Of a stretch of 64,000 nucleotides of DNA, positions 1 through 11,500 are shown piece after piece; position 1 is the stretch's first letter, and the number at the start of each line of letters is the position of its first letter. The stretch comes from Taeniopygia guttata (Eukaryota; Chordata; Aves; Passeriformes; Estrildidae): assembly GCF_048771995.1 (NCBI RefSeq), contig NC_133063.1, positions 27,856,810-27,920,809 on the forward strand. Direction: 5' to 3'. The position numbers and the translations under genes were made by a program. Under the pieces are notes generated by a model. It had not been told where the DNA came from. It searched no databases and was given only the letters and a program-made list of their open reading frames with translations.

Positions 1-189
1 TGCCATGCATCCGGGAATATGGGAACAGTATACAGCCACGCTAGCCGGGGAGGAAAAATCCTCAGACAGTGGCAAGAGCTTTACGGCACGGAGCAAGGTA
101 AAAAAGACCCCGCGCAAAGCAATAGAAAAGCAAGAGACGCGGAGTGCAGCACATATGTGTTTATTAGTCAGACCCGAGCTCGGGGGGGG

Positions 190-1340
190 GGGCGAAAGCG
201 CAGACCGTCCCTGAGGAAGGTCCACCCGAAACCAGAGACCCGAAAGAGCTCAGCGCGACAACCCCTTCCCCGGATCAGAGCGCAGCCCGGCCCCGCCGCA
301 GAGCTCAGCCCAGCCCAGCCCGGCAGAGGCAGCGCTGCCGCCGGGGGGGCGCGTTCCGGGCGCCGCGGCCCCGCTCCCGCCGGGAATCGGACCCACCCGC
401 GGCTCCGTGCCGCTTCCCCGCCGGCGCGCCGAGCGGAGCAGCGCCGAGCCCCGCCGCGGGGGCCCCCCGGGACGCCCCCGCCGCGGAGGACCCCCGGGAA
501 ACCCCCGCCGCGGAGGAGCCCCGAAAAACCGCGGCTTGCCGATGCGTCCCGCCGCCGCCGCCGGTCAGGGGTCCGTTGCCGGAGGCGCAGCCACGCGCGG
601 GGCGCTTTTCGCGGGAGCTAGCGGGAAAAGCCCGGGGCGCGGGGGCCGCAGCCCAAGAAAGCACAGCCACGTGGCCACGCTGCCGCCTCAAACATGGCGC
701 CGGGAGCGGCAGAGAGGGGCGGGGCCCGGGCGGTCCCGGCGCGAAAACTCGGACACCGCGCGACTTCAAGGGCGCGCGCGCGCGGGAGAAAGGGGCGGAG
801 AGCGGCTCGGGGCACAGAGCCAATCAGCGGCCGCGCTGGGAGCCGCCACCATATAAGGGAGAAACCACCCCCCGCGAGGGGCGCGGCGAGCCGGGGGGGC
901 GGGAGCGGCCCCTCCCCCGAGGGGGGGAGCGAGCCCGGGGCCGAACAAAACGGCGCGGGGCCCCGGAAGTACGCTGGCATTTCATTTCCGGCACGGAGCC
1001 TGGCAACAGCTCTACCGGCCCCACAGAGCCGGCGGGGGCCAGCCGGAACTCCGAAACAAAAGATACGGAACCAGCACAGTTTAAAACAAAACCGAATAGA
1101 GTTCTAAGCCGCACCGAAAAGCGGTCACAATACCCCTTAGAACTGCGAAAAAAAACGGCGTCTCACCAAGTAATACGGGTCCCAGCCCCGGACACACGGG
1201 GGTGGGGGGGGGTGGGGGGGGGGGAAGTGGCGCGCGCGGGCGAACCCAGCCCCCTCCCACCGCAAATAACGGCGCCTGTGCCGCAGAGTCAGCAAGAGAC
1301 GCCCCCGATACGGGACCCCGGGGTAGCCCTGGCTATGAAA
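190..1340. promoter_or_regulatory. CpG island with promoter-like core
   Basis: Very GC-rich, CpG-dense DNA that contrasts sharply with the AT-rich rest of the window, as expected of an unmethylated promoter of a vertebrate gene. Visible motifs include a CCAAT box at 819-826, a TATA/CArG-type box CCATATAAGG at 849-858, E2F-like sites (TTTTCGCGGGA at 606-616, GCGGGAAAAG at 621-630), a YY1-like AACATGGCGC at 691-700, and two opposed ETS-like sites (CCGGAAGT at 963-970, TTCCGG near 986-991). No first exon with a recognisable protein was found on either strand. The long ORFs here (up to 263 codons) are of the kind GC-rich DNA gives by chance. The gene could run off the left edge on the minus strand, or rightward with a noncoding first exon. 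The island call is confident; direction and gene identity are unknown. Confidence 0.75.
819..858 (+). promoter_or_regulatory. CCAAT box plus TATA/CArG-type box
   Basis: GCCAATCA lies 30 bp upstream of CCATATAAGG. The second motif fits both a TATA element and the serum-response-factor consensus CC(A/T)6GG. If it acts as a plus-strand TATA box, transcription would start near 880. The CArG reading is palindromic and gives no direction. Motif matches only; no transcript evidence. Confidence 0.5.
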
Positions 1341-1400
1341 GTGGGGAGAAAGCCCCCGGGGATGTAGGGGACGTGCTGCCTCTGTGGCAGTCGGAACCCC

Positions 1401-2059
1401 CATGTGGTGAGACCATGAGAGCCACTGCTGCACACCACTGCTACCAACCGAACCTGACCCTCAAAACAAAACTAATAAAAAGCTATAAGTTCTGTTTGCA
1501 GAGCACGCTTGTGAACCATCCCAGTGACGCACACACCCCTGCTCCAAAAAGAGATGACAGACCACCAAACTGCCAGACAACACCTGAGAATCCCACAGTG
1601 GTGAGATCCAAACATGCACAGTGTCTTTCTTCATGCAATTTTGCTGTTTAGAAACTTGTGGCCAGGAAAACAAGCTGGCCCAAGCCGCTACCCTCATCAG
1701 CTATTTAGGTGGGTCATACAGCATCTATCAAGTAACAAAGTGCTCAAAAAAGTCACTATAATAAATACCCCATCCTTCGTGTTCCACATAGCCAGCCTGT
1801 TTAGAAGCTATTGTACTAACCCTAAATGAAACCAAATCAAACCTGACTAACCCCTATTAGTTTTACTATGATATTAAACCCCCTTTTCTACGAAAGCAAT
1901 GCTTTAGATACCCCCTTCAGTTACTCCACAGCCAGTACCCCCCACCAGTACAAGTAGGACACCCCCCACAGAAGACCAATAAGTAAGTAGTCCCATCCAC
2001 ATTTGAGATGTAAGTTTGCCAGAAACCCAGAGTGAATCCTTATATGTTCCTTGCCAAGT
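1401..2059. other. Unassigned sequence between CpG island and env remnant
   Basis: Falling GC content and no recognisable coding sequence. A possible donor-like GGTGAG lies near 1404. Part of this stretch may be degraded retroviral surface-subunit sequence, because the env remnant begins just to the right, but I cannot recognise it as such. Confidence 0.4.
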
Positions 2060-2727
2060 TTATTAACTCTATCGATTTCTGTGTTCAAGTTCTGATTGTT
2101 TCTAAGGTCCTGCATCACTCAGACGAAAAAACATACCACCTTCTCGAAGAACCTAACAGACTCCACAAAAAGGAAATCAACCATCGCAATGCTGCTTGAC
2201 CTAAAAGCAGCACAGCAGCAAAAACAGCCACAGGTGTCTCAGCCATTGCAACCCAGCAACACAAACTCTCTCAGCTGCAAATGACCATCGACGAAGACCT
2301 GCAAAAGATCGAGAAATCCATCTCCTATCTAGAAAAATCAGTCTCTTCGCTTTCAGAAGTAGTTTTACAAAATAGGCGGAGACTTGACCTTTTGTTTATG
2401 CAGCAGGAGGGATTGTGTGCGGCGTTGAAGGAAGAATGCTGCTTTTATGCAAATCATACGGGAGTCATTAAAGACTCCATGGCAGAACTCCGAAACAGAC
2501 TGGCTCAGAGAAAGAGAGACAGAGAGACCCAGCAGAGCTGGTTTGAATCCTGGTTCAATCAATCACCTTGGCTCACCACTTTAATTTCCGCCCTAGTAGG
2601 TCCACTGGCAATACTGCTTTTGGCTATTACCATAGGACCATGCCTGCTGAACAAACTAGTCTCGTTTGTTCAAGCCCGTCTAGAAAGGGCAAACATTCTG
2701 TTCATAAGCCACCAACAAATGCTATAA
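2060..2727 (+). pseudogene. env: Gammaretrovirus-like env remnant (SU end plus TM), broken
   Basis: Envelope glycoproteins mediate receptor binding and membrane fusion of retroviruses; this is an old, damaged endogenous copy. About 2077-2160 encodes what resembles the C-terminal end of the surface subunit. The transmembrane-subunit part is open from 2281 to the stop at 2725-2727 (148 codons counted from the first ATG). In that numbering there is a coiled-coil heptad region at about residues 1-30, an immunosuppressive-domain-like stretch at about 29-54, and the gammaretroviral CX6CC motif (Cys46, Cys53, Cys54). A glycosylation site N-H-T follows at about 58-60, then one membrane span at about 96-118 and a roughly 30-residue tail. 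Between about 2150 and 2225 the frame is disturbed: a stop lies at 2197-2199, and the cleavage-site/fusion-peptide-like residues read in a different frame. The signal peptide, most of SU, gag and pol are missing. It cannot make a complete envelope. Confidence 0.88.
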
Positions 2728-2884
2728 ACCAAAAAACTGCAAACACAGTCAGTAGCTAAAGCCTTCAGCACCTGCCTTAAAAAATCTACCCAGATCTACT
2801 AAACCACCCTTTCCTTAACAAGTCACAAGTTTGTACCTCACTCCAGTGCCTCTATTTACAACTACCTCATTTTGTATGTGATAA

Positions 2885-2896
2885 GGAGCGGGGAGA
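2885..2896 (+). other. Polypurine tract
   Basis: The purine run GGAGCGGGGAGA directly abuts the TGTGG start of the LTR, where retroviruses prime plus-strand DNA synthesis. Its position between the env end and the LTR identifies the following repeat as a 3' LTR. Confidence 0.75.
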
Positions 2897-3262
2897 TGTG
2901 GTAGATAGGGACAGGCGGAGCGGAAGATCACCGGGATGTCACGGAAAGATAGACCCCTTCCCCCCTCTCTCTTCCCCACTTATCTGTTAACCCCAGGAGT
3001 CCCAGAAGAATGTAGCCACACCTGTTCTGGTAAAGTTACACTACCCACTATCCTCTGAGACCCCCAGCCCCCCTCTGACGAAGCAAAGTCGCCCAAGACT
3101 ATTTAAACCCATGAGATAAGATAATAAACGCTTTCGACCGTCCACCAAATTGGTGTCAGCGTGTGTCGTTAGTCCGAGTAGCCCAGGTGAGGCCGGGCTG
3201 CCGTGCTGTCTTCTTGTAACCAGGTCGCCGTTGTCTTTTATAAAGGCAACAACCCATCTACA
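2897..3262 (+). mobile_element. 3' LTR of the gammaretrovirus-like ERV
   Basis: Starts TGTGGTAGAT and ends ATCTACA, a near-perfect terminal inverted repeat with the TG...CA ends of retroviral LTRs. About 366 bp long. It contains a TATA box (TATTTAAA at 3100-3107) and a polyadenylation signal AATAAA at 3123-3128. The right end is set by the inverted repeat and could be off by a few bases. No 5' LTR copy was seen in the window, so the left part of the provirus is lost. Confidence 0.8.
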
Positions 3263-3990
3263 TTATTCCTGGTACACTGTAAATGGTGGGTCGTTTGCAG
3301 CAGCTGTCCAGTGCAGACCCTGCCCCTCAGGCTATGAGTTGGGTCTCAAATGAGATAAGGGAAAAGAGACACTCCTGTTAGGCAGGGTAATGTTTCTTTT
3401 CCTTCACACCGATGACTCAGTCCTGGTAGCTCCCTCTGGGGAAGCAGCAGCACAGTCCTGAGGGGGTCGTCTCTGCTAATGGGCCATGATGACTTCAGTG
3501 GCACCAGCAGAACGGACATCTGCAATGGCCATCCAGGACTTCAAAAACGTCTTATGACCTATGGGATTGCATCATCCCATTGTGAAACTCTGTGCCTCAA
3601 GGGAGGTTCTGAACATTCCTGCCTAGATTTTGAGGGTATATCATCCTGGGGTTTGGGAACTTGGACACCACCACCACTGGACATCCAGAGAGGGATCTGA
3701 ACTTCCACAGAACCACTACTTTTGAAAATAATGTGAACATCACTTCAGCAGCACTGCAACCATTGCTTAATTTGATTGTGACCACCACCCTGACTATCAG
3801 GGGCCAGGTTGTACTCTGATTTTGTGGATTTAAACAAGTTTTATGTATCATTGCATTTATTGTAATCTTCCAATTAAAATGTAACTCTGACTTGAAAACT
3901 CTCGCAAGGTATTTGTGTGGGGTTAATTTCTTCCACTGGTTTGCTATCAAACCAACATACACTAGCACTTCAAATAAGTTCAAATAAGGT
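3263..3990 (+). mobile_element. Old avian LTR-like repeat (probably ERVL type)
   Basis: Moderate-GC sequence without coding potential, containing CACCACCACTGG, a segment with TTTGATTGTGACCACCACCC, and an ATTAAA with flanking T-rich sequence at about 3870-3885. I recognise this from memory as resembling widespread avian ERVL-like LTR repeats. Edges are approximate. It may have been interrupted by the gammaretroviral insertion on its left. Confidence 0.45.
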
Positions 3991-4949
3991 TCAAATGTCA
4001 AAATAGACTTCCTACCAATACTTACTCAAAAAAAAAGAAGCTAAAAACATTGAGACTGACCTATGGGCACCATTGTTACTGAGCCAGGTGTTGAAAACTT
4101 CTGGCCTTATGGCATGGTCTTCTGTATTTGAGATGCAAATTGTGTCACCTTCCAGTTTTCTGGATGTTTTGATCATGCTAGTTACATTCAGGTCCTGGAC
4201 CTATTTTGTGGTGCTGAAAAATGCTGAATTTTAGTAATATGTAAGGAAAAATGAGAAAAAGATTGCATTCAAAGGATGTTCAAAACAGCTCTGACTTGAA
4301 ATTCACTGGAACCTTCCTGAAAGGCTCTGGGTCATCCCTGCTGTTTGTGCTCCTTCCACCAGTTTCAGCAGCACTGGAAGGGTTGGCATGCACTGCCCCA
4401 TTGCCTTGCTTTCAGGAGGTTGTGTCCCTGGCTATGGGGACCAGTGTCCCTGCACTAGAGTGTCCATCATGCTTGAGGTGCTGAACCTCTGTAAGCAGAG
4501 CAGGGAAAAATTCAGAGCTGCCAAACAGACCCCTTTTTTGTCAAGGGAAATTTGTATTTTACAGAGAACTTGTCCATTCCCTTCTTAATGGAAATATAAA
4601 ATCTAGGTACTAATGCTATTTTTTTTGTGAAGGGTGGCTTGAACCCAAGTGCAGATTACACATCACCGTCATAATTATTACATTATATAGGAACAGCTTT
4701 TTACGTCCAGAGATTTCTCACAGTCTGGCATAAGACCTTTACAATGTCCTAAACCAGGCACTGATCTATGCAGTGTTACAAGTGTGTGACTGGACTGGAT
4801 AAAAGCTATCTAAATACCACAATCTATTCTTGGCCCACAATAATACAGTATTCATGCATCCTTTCTGCTGTCTGTCATGAATCACAGCTGTTGACAAATA
4901 CAGGTAAAAGGCTTCACAACACTGCAAACAAGCAGATAGTTCCTTTGTA

Positions 4950-4953
<4 letters not shown>

Positions 4954-4989
<36 letters not shown>
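4954..4989. repeat. (TA)18 microsatellite
   Basis: An uninterrupted TA dinucleotide run of 36 bp. Likely length-polymorphic. It also creates a spurious minus-strand reading frame. Confidence 0.95.
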
Positions 4990-4991
<2 letters not shown>

Positions 4992-5488
4992 ACAATTTTA
5001 TCTATAAGACAATTGCTGTTTATAATTTTCATAATAAACAAGCAGTAATTCTTACTTTGAATTCCCAGTAAGTTCTATATGTGAAACAATTATTAAATAG
5101 ACTAAAATTTAGTGGCTTTATATTTAAGAAATAGTACAAAACTAATGTTGATAAGGTTCTAATACTAACTCTGCTTTGAAGATAGGCTTCCAATAACTAA
5201 ATTAGGCTTCTGATCAATAAACAAAAAATACACATTTCTGTTAAATTATTAAATTTTACATCAGGAAATGCTACATACTAATACAGTGATTTATTTTTGC
5301 AGAAAAAATATAGAACAGTTCCTCAAAGGAAATTTGAATATATGTCATGATTTGTTCTGCTAAAAATTAGATTCATTCAAGACAGCTTTTTGCAACATCT
5401 AAACCAAGGCAGTAGCTTTTTGAAGACAATACTGTAATTTAAAGGATGTAGTAATAGGCAGCCTTGTGATTGAAAGAGACAGAGTATA

Positions 5489-5536
5489 GCCTTCTAATAT
5501 TTATTTAAAAAAACAAGCCTTCTAATATTTATTTAA
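5489..5536. repeat. 20-bp direct repeat, period 28
   Basis: GCCTTCTAATATTTATTTAA occurs at 5489-5508 and again at 5517-5536, separated by 8 bases. A small local duplication. Confidence 0.85.
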
Positions 5537-8500
5537 TTTCTTTTGAAGCCAGACATTTGCTGGAATATCTGTCACATGGTAATGTGTTTTCAAGAAAGGT
5601 TGGCTTTACAAAGACTCTGGAGAGTCATGGAATTATTCTCTTGAGAAAACACTTCATATGACACTAAGAAGGGCATCAAATGATATTAGAGGTCAGATGT
5701 GATTCTGACTTTGCTTCTAAATTCTTTCATCAGTACTTCATATATTATTTTTAGAGTTGCTCTCTTTTCCACAATTAATTTCCATTATTCCACAATTATA
5801 TCATATTACTCTTTGTTTTTTCCCACTTATGGTCTTTAGGTTGTGTTGTGTCACATGTGTTTCCCAGCTGAATGGTATTCTCTTCACTCACATGACTTTC
5901 ATAATTGTATAAGACTGTCTAAAATTATGACCTTTTGTTTAAATTTATTTTTATTTCTGGAGTTTAATTTACTGAGATAAAGTCTAGAGTATGACCAAAG
6001 AAGGGGTGGTATTATAAAACTGAAAATCAAAGAAGAGATTTCACTCTTCCATAAAATTCCTCTGAAATAATAGAAATTTTTCACATTGAAACACATAAAA
6101 GTTTTCAAGCCACTTCTGTGTGAAATGTCATGCTCTGTAGTTCTGATGAGACACTTAAGTATTATGTGTACTATGTCACTTAAGTATTACTCTTATGTAT
6201 TTCTAATTTGCTGCAGGACTGAAAAAATAAAAATCAGTGTTTCTTAAAGAGAGGAAATAATAGTCCTGGTACTCCAAGACTACTAATTAATTTTCCAAGG
6301 GAAAATTAATGTATTGCTTATTTGTAAACAGAGTGAGATGATTTCACAGAGACTTGTCTGCTGATAGATCATCTGCCAGAGCATGAGCTGCTGAGAAGTT
6401 CCTCGGTTGGAGAAAAATAGGGATGTACTATGATTTTAGTTAGATAAGAGAAAATCGAGCCCAGCTTTCATTTCTAAGGATTTTGCTTTCTGGATGCAAG
6501 TCTTAGTAAAACTGGTTGTTTCCTCTTGTTTCTCAGATGAGAATTTTTGTTGTGGATCACATAGGAGAGGAATGCTGCAGCTCTTAAAGCAAAATCCTCA
6601 TTCCATGTTGGTGGTCCTTTTCCTGAAGGAAAGAATCCTAAACCCTCATTTTCTAGTATTGTGAAGAAGTTCTTTGTGGCAGGCAAGCTCAAGTGAAAAG
6701 GGCCTTCTTAGAGTCAGACAGCAAGCAGGAAGGGCCATGCTGCCTCTGCTAGACATAGTGCTGCATAGAGTCTATTGGGAGGCAGGCCCAATAGTCCTAC
6801 CACTACTGTAGATATGCTGACAACCTCTCCAGGTCATGGACCAGCAAAAATGAGACTGAAAGTCATTTCATTGGCTGTCTCCTCCCTTGGCTGCAAGCTC
6901 TATGTTGCCTCCTCTACAAGATGTGGATCTGAAGTAACAACAGCCAGTTTTAACTGACTACACAAACTGAGCAGGTTTGCATTTAAGTGCCTCTCTACCT
7001 GAAGCTCAGGAGGCAGGATGCTGTCCATGAGGAAGTACCAAAACAAACAACATGAATCTCCAAATGCTGTATGAATAGCTCCATTAAACAGCCCTTCCTG
7101 AAGTCTCAATTTATGTCGTAGTTAATGCTCTAAATAACCTGGAATCAGTCTGAAGATATGACACAACATTTTTATAGAATTAAGTTTCTCTGGCTTTGCT
7201 GAATCACATTATTCTGTCCAGTTCTTCCACTTTACCACTTCATCTAGAATTTAACCAATATGTATAAATTTAACCAATCGTGACTAAAAGGTAAAAGAAT
7301 TTTAAAGCAATCAATCTGGCTATTAAGGACCCTAAACAACAAGAACAGGGAAAAACTTCTATGTAATAGAGGTTAAAGATTTTCTGAGTCTTTTTGAATA
7401 GACTGGATAATTATCTACAAAAGACAAATGTTTTGAACAGAATTGCAGCTATATATTCTTCACCGATTTCAATGCTTCCAGAAATTATAACCTCTCTCAT
7501 TATCAGAACATCAAGAAATACTATGTTGGTGATGTCAGGATTGATTTTTCAGTGCTGCTCTGAAATCTGTACTCAAGTGTACAATAGGCAATGACATGCA
7601 AGTGGACAGTCCTGCAACTAATACTGCATGTTCTGCTTCTGGGATTGAAGAAAAGATAGGAAAACCTGTCAGATAAGCATAGTGATGTTGTTTGCAACAA
7701 CAGCTGAACACAAAAGCAAATAACTTTTGAAGAGATTACCTTATTTCTCAAATTTATTTCCCATAATTTATGATCAAGTTTGAAAATATCAAATAATTGA
7801 GCTGTAAAGGGGGACAAGTGGTTGACAAATCCAGAAATTGTATTTGCATTCATGTTTGCCCTGACTTTTCCATTGAGTCACCACAGTTTTTCAGAAGCTG
7901 TGGTGCCAGGCAGAGTTTCATGTAGAAATTGACTTTTTAAAAAATATACTTGTTAAGAATTTCCTCTTTGTATCTGATGCATGCCTCAGTGGATGTAATG
8001 ATATTTAAGTGGTTGCTTACTATTCAGATTGTGTAAAATGCACAGCTTGGGAATGTGCTCAGTCACTTGTGCTGAACTGTGAAGCCAAGGGCAAAAGGCA
8101 AGAGTGAGTTTCCAGGATGAAGACTAAACTGCTGGATTGCAGTAAAGATAGTGTTGGATACAGGCTCACAGCACCAGCCTTACATCTTAAACAGGTCTTT
8201 GTCAGGCACAAGATCACACAGTCCCCACAGTAATAACAAAGCAGCATGCCTTCTGTTTTTTACACATTTCTCTCTTTGAAGAACTGTTTTTAGTAGTCAA
8301 GCCTTCTGACAGATTTGACAAATTGTTATTATTTGTGTCCAGCACAAACAGTTCTCAAAATACTCAGAAAAAAAAAGAAAAAAATCTATTAAAAAACACA
8401 GAGGTGCTTTCAGATCCAGTCAAGTGAGATTAGTCAGTTTAGTGCAGCTACATGGCTGCAGTCATTAATTGAGAGCCAAGGGAGATATATTCTACAGAGA

Positions 8501-11500
8501 GCAGAGCATTTTACATCACATCTTGGATAAAACATCTCCTGGTCAGTATTAACTCCCAAGCCTTGTTAAACAGCATAATTGAAAGAAAAATGTCACATAA
8601 TTTTTCCCCTAAATAATTGATGGTGGCTGAGCACTAGACAAAAGGCCTGTTTCTCCCTCCCCTCTTTAAGGTTCTCCAGGCCATATCTGCAAAAATTATC
8701 ATGAGAAATAATGTAATTTATGAGGATGTAAAAATATTGTAGCTGGTCAGAGAAACAGGCTGCGTACATGCCTTCACAGGTTTTGTTTACTGCACTGTTC
8801 CTATTGTTTTGAGTTTTCGTAGACCTGTTTTCTTTTGCTGAATACACAGATATATCCAAAAGAGTTTAGGAAAATACCTTAAAATATAAAAACAATGCTG
8901 GCTTGTCTGTTGCACTTAAAGAAGTTTATGACCTAAAGAAATCTGGGATTACGTTTTCTGTTTGCTAACAACAGAATGGAAAATCTACAAAATCACATTA
9001 CAAGCTAATAGCCAAAAAATACTATTTCTTGTATGCAAAACAGATGGAATTTAGAAAGAAAGATTAAAAATAGTTCCTTTATTTTTTTAATAGGAATTTT
9101 GAAAGCAATTAATTTACCTACTTGGAAATAATTTCCTTTAAGGCTAGGAGGACCTTTCTAACATTTTGGTTTCACAAAGAACCTTATACACAGGATGCAA
9201 TTCATACATAGTTATATAATTTTGCATAATGCAAGTGACACTTCTTATCCATTTTCATCTTTTTCTTTCTTGTGAATTGCAGCTGTTACATCTATGGCAG
9301 TTTCCATAGTAACACTCAATCTTGTACTTTACTAAAGGGTGGGAACGAGAATGATTGACCAAGAAATAGATCTAAAATAAAAAATTACAAAACATTTAGG
9401 GTCTATTAGGGAGAAAAAAAAATCCAAAACCCATATAAATGAAAAACTTTGAACCCTTTCCAGCCCCTTACAAAGTTTTAACCCAGCCTTCCAAAACTAC
9501 TCCAAACAGCAATTCTGGACACAATAAAACATTTACACTGTGACCTGAGATTTGGCAGTTTGATGAAACAGTGGTTTCCACTGTGAAGATCATGGCACTG
9601 TAACTTAGTACTAAATTTTCCCTATAAAAAGTCCTGTAATTCTTGCAATCATTCCACTTTCTCTCAGGAAGCGATCTTGCCTCAACAACATGTGTGTTGG
9701 AGTCACATGTGATAGCATTGAGGTGGTCTGGACAGGCTCTAGAGTATGATCTCAGCACAGCAAGATTTAATAATAATCACATGGCAGCTGCACGGGAAAA
9801 AAGCTCATAAATTACAAGAATGCTTCCCCCCGCATCTGCCCCAAAGTCAGTTTTAAGGACCATCTCTGTTTTAAAGCTGTGTCTATACATATTTAGATTA
9901 AGCTCAAAAGAATAATGTGAGTAGGAACTAGTAGAAAAATAAAGACAGAAGACAGAGTCTACCACGACTGCTGCACAAGCCTGCCCCATGGAGTGAATAC
10001 TCTCTAGAAGTAACAGTTGCTAATAACTTCAAAGGGAGAGAAAATAGAAGAGAGACCTGATATTTGGTGGTTTAGCAGCTAAAACTTTGAACTTTTCACC
10101 TCTGTATCTGTGATGAAAGCCCAGCTTGAAGTTCTCAGAAAAAGTATTTTCTACTTCAGAATGGAAAGACCTTACCATACAAAGTTGGACGTGATTTAGG
10201 ATAAGGAGTTAAAATAGTAGTTTTATAGGGTCATGACCTTTAACCTCCACATTTTGTCATGGTGCTTTTTTACAGCTGGTGACATTTAGTCCAGGGAATA
10301 ATTTGTCTTGCCATGTTTTTGTTTTGCTTTGTGTTCAGTTTTGTAGCAGTGTTTGTTTTTGCAGCAGTGGCACATAGATACTTCTCATAAGTGCTTAGAT
10401 GCCCTAAATTGGATTGTTAGAAGGTTGATTATTTGTCTCATCTTCTGATTTTTGTAGTACATTAATTACAATGCACGTTCATATCTAATATCAGCATTAC
10501 AAAGGCATGATTTGAATTCCATGGAAAGAAACCAAACTAAACAGAGAAGGCAGATTGTGTGCTCTAATGAATGCATGCCTGGTGGCACCTTGTAGCTGTT
10601 CCAGGCCACTCATAAGTTGTAATTTCAGGCAATCATGGTAGATACCTGTTACAAAACTAAATCAAATCATGGGACTGAGCCTAAAGAAGCCTTTTTCCCC
10701 TGCTATCATCCTTTTGATTATACTATTGTTGCTGTGTAAGCTGACTTAGCCTTATCACAAGTTGTGCAACTCTCTCACAGCTGGGTTTCTGTGTAAGAAA
10801 TGAAAACACTTGGAAACTCACACACTATGTATCTGCAAGTGTGAGCAGGGGCTGCAGTCTCTGTTTAACAAAGCCTTCACTTAAGTCTTCACCAGAACAG
10901 AATTTTCTGTTATATATAAAAATTACCAAACATATTTATGCATGCATGCATATATTTGTAAATAAAAGTGAGTTTAATGGTTTGAAAAGCATTTCAGCTT
11001 ATCCTGATATGACTTTGCTAACCCTTTTTAGAAACACTGTGATGAGACAAGGAAAAACATCTCAAAAACCAACTGAGCAGTTTTGCCTTATGAATCATGA
11101 TAAACGAGGGAAGGCGGGAGAAGAAAATAGAAAACCAACCCAAACTCAGAAGAAAAGTGAAATACAACAAGATGACTGGTGTAAGAGTTAAGTGCTTTGC
11201 TCCATGCAGCTTGGCAAATGGAAGAACACAAATTACTGCAAAGGAAAAAACAGTCTTGGAAATCTCTGGAGACTGGTTTCACATGGCTAATTTACAACCA
11301 CATGTAGCATCTGTCACTTTTACAAATCAATGTGAGTGCCTACCCTCTAATAGCACAGGTTCACTGGTAAAGGTTGCTGGTGTTGGCCATACAGATGAGA
11401 CCTTTCAGGATGTCAGAAAAGAATGTTGGTAACAGATATTAACAGTCACACGCTCCTTTATGTCACTTCCAATTTACTCTATCTTAAATTGTCAGCTAGC

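Noticed and set aside
576..1367. 263-codon plus-strand ORF in the CpG island, with several overlapping ORFs on both strands
   Set aside because: Composition is Gly/Arg/Pro-rich as expected from GC-rich noncoding DNA. All frames are similarly open, and no domain is recognisable.
4766..5041. 91-codon minus-strand ORF
   Set aside because: Largely a translation of the TA microsatellite.
6286..6310. 11-bp AT-rich inverted repeat with 3-nt loop
   Set aside because: Short and AT-rich; expected by chance in a window of this size.
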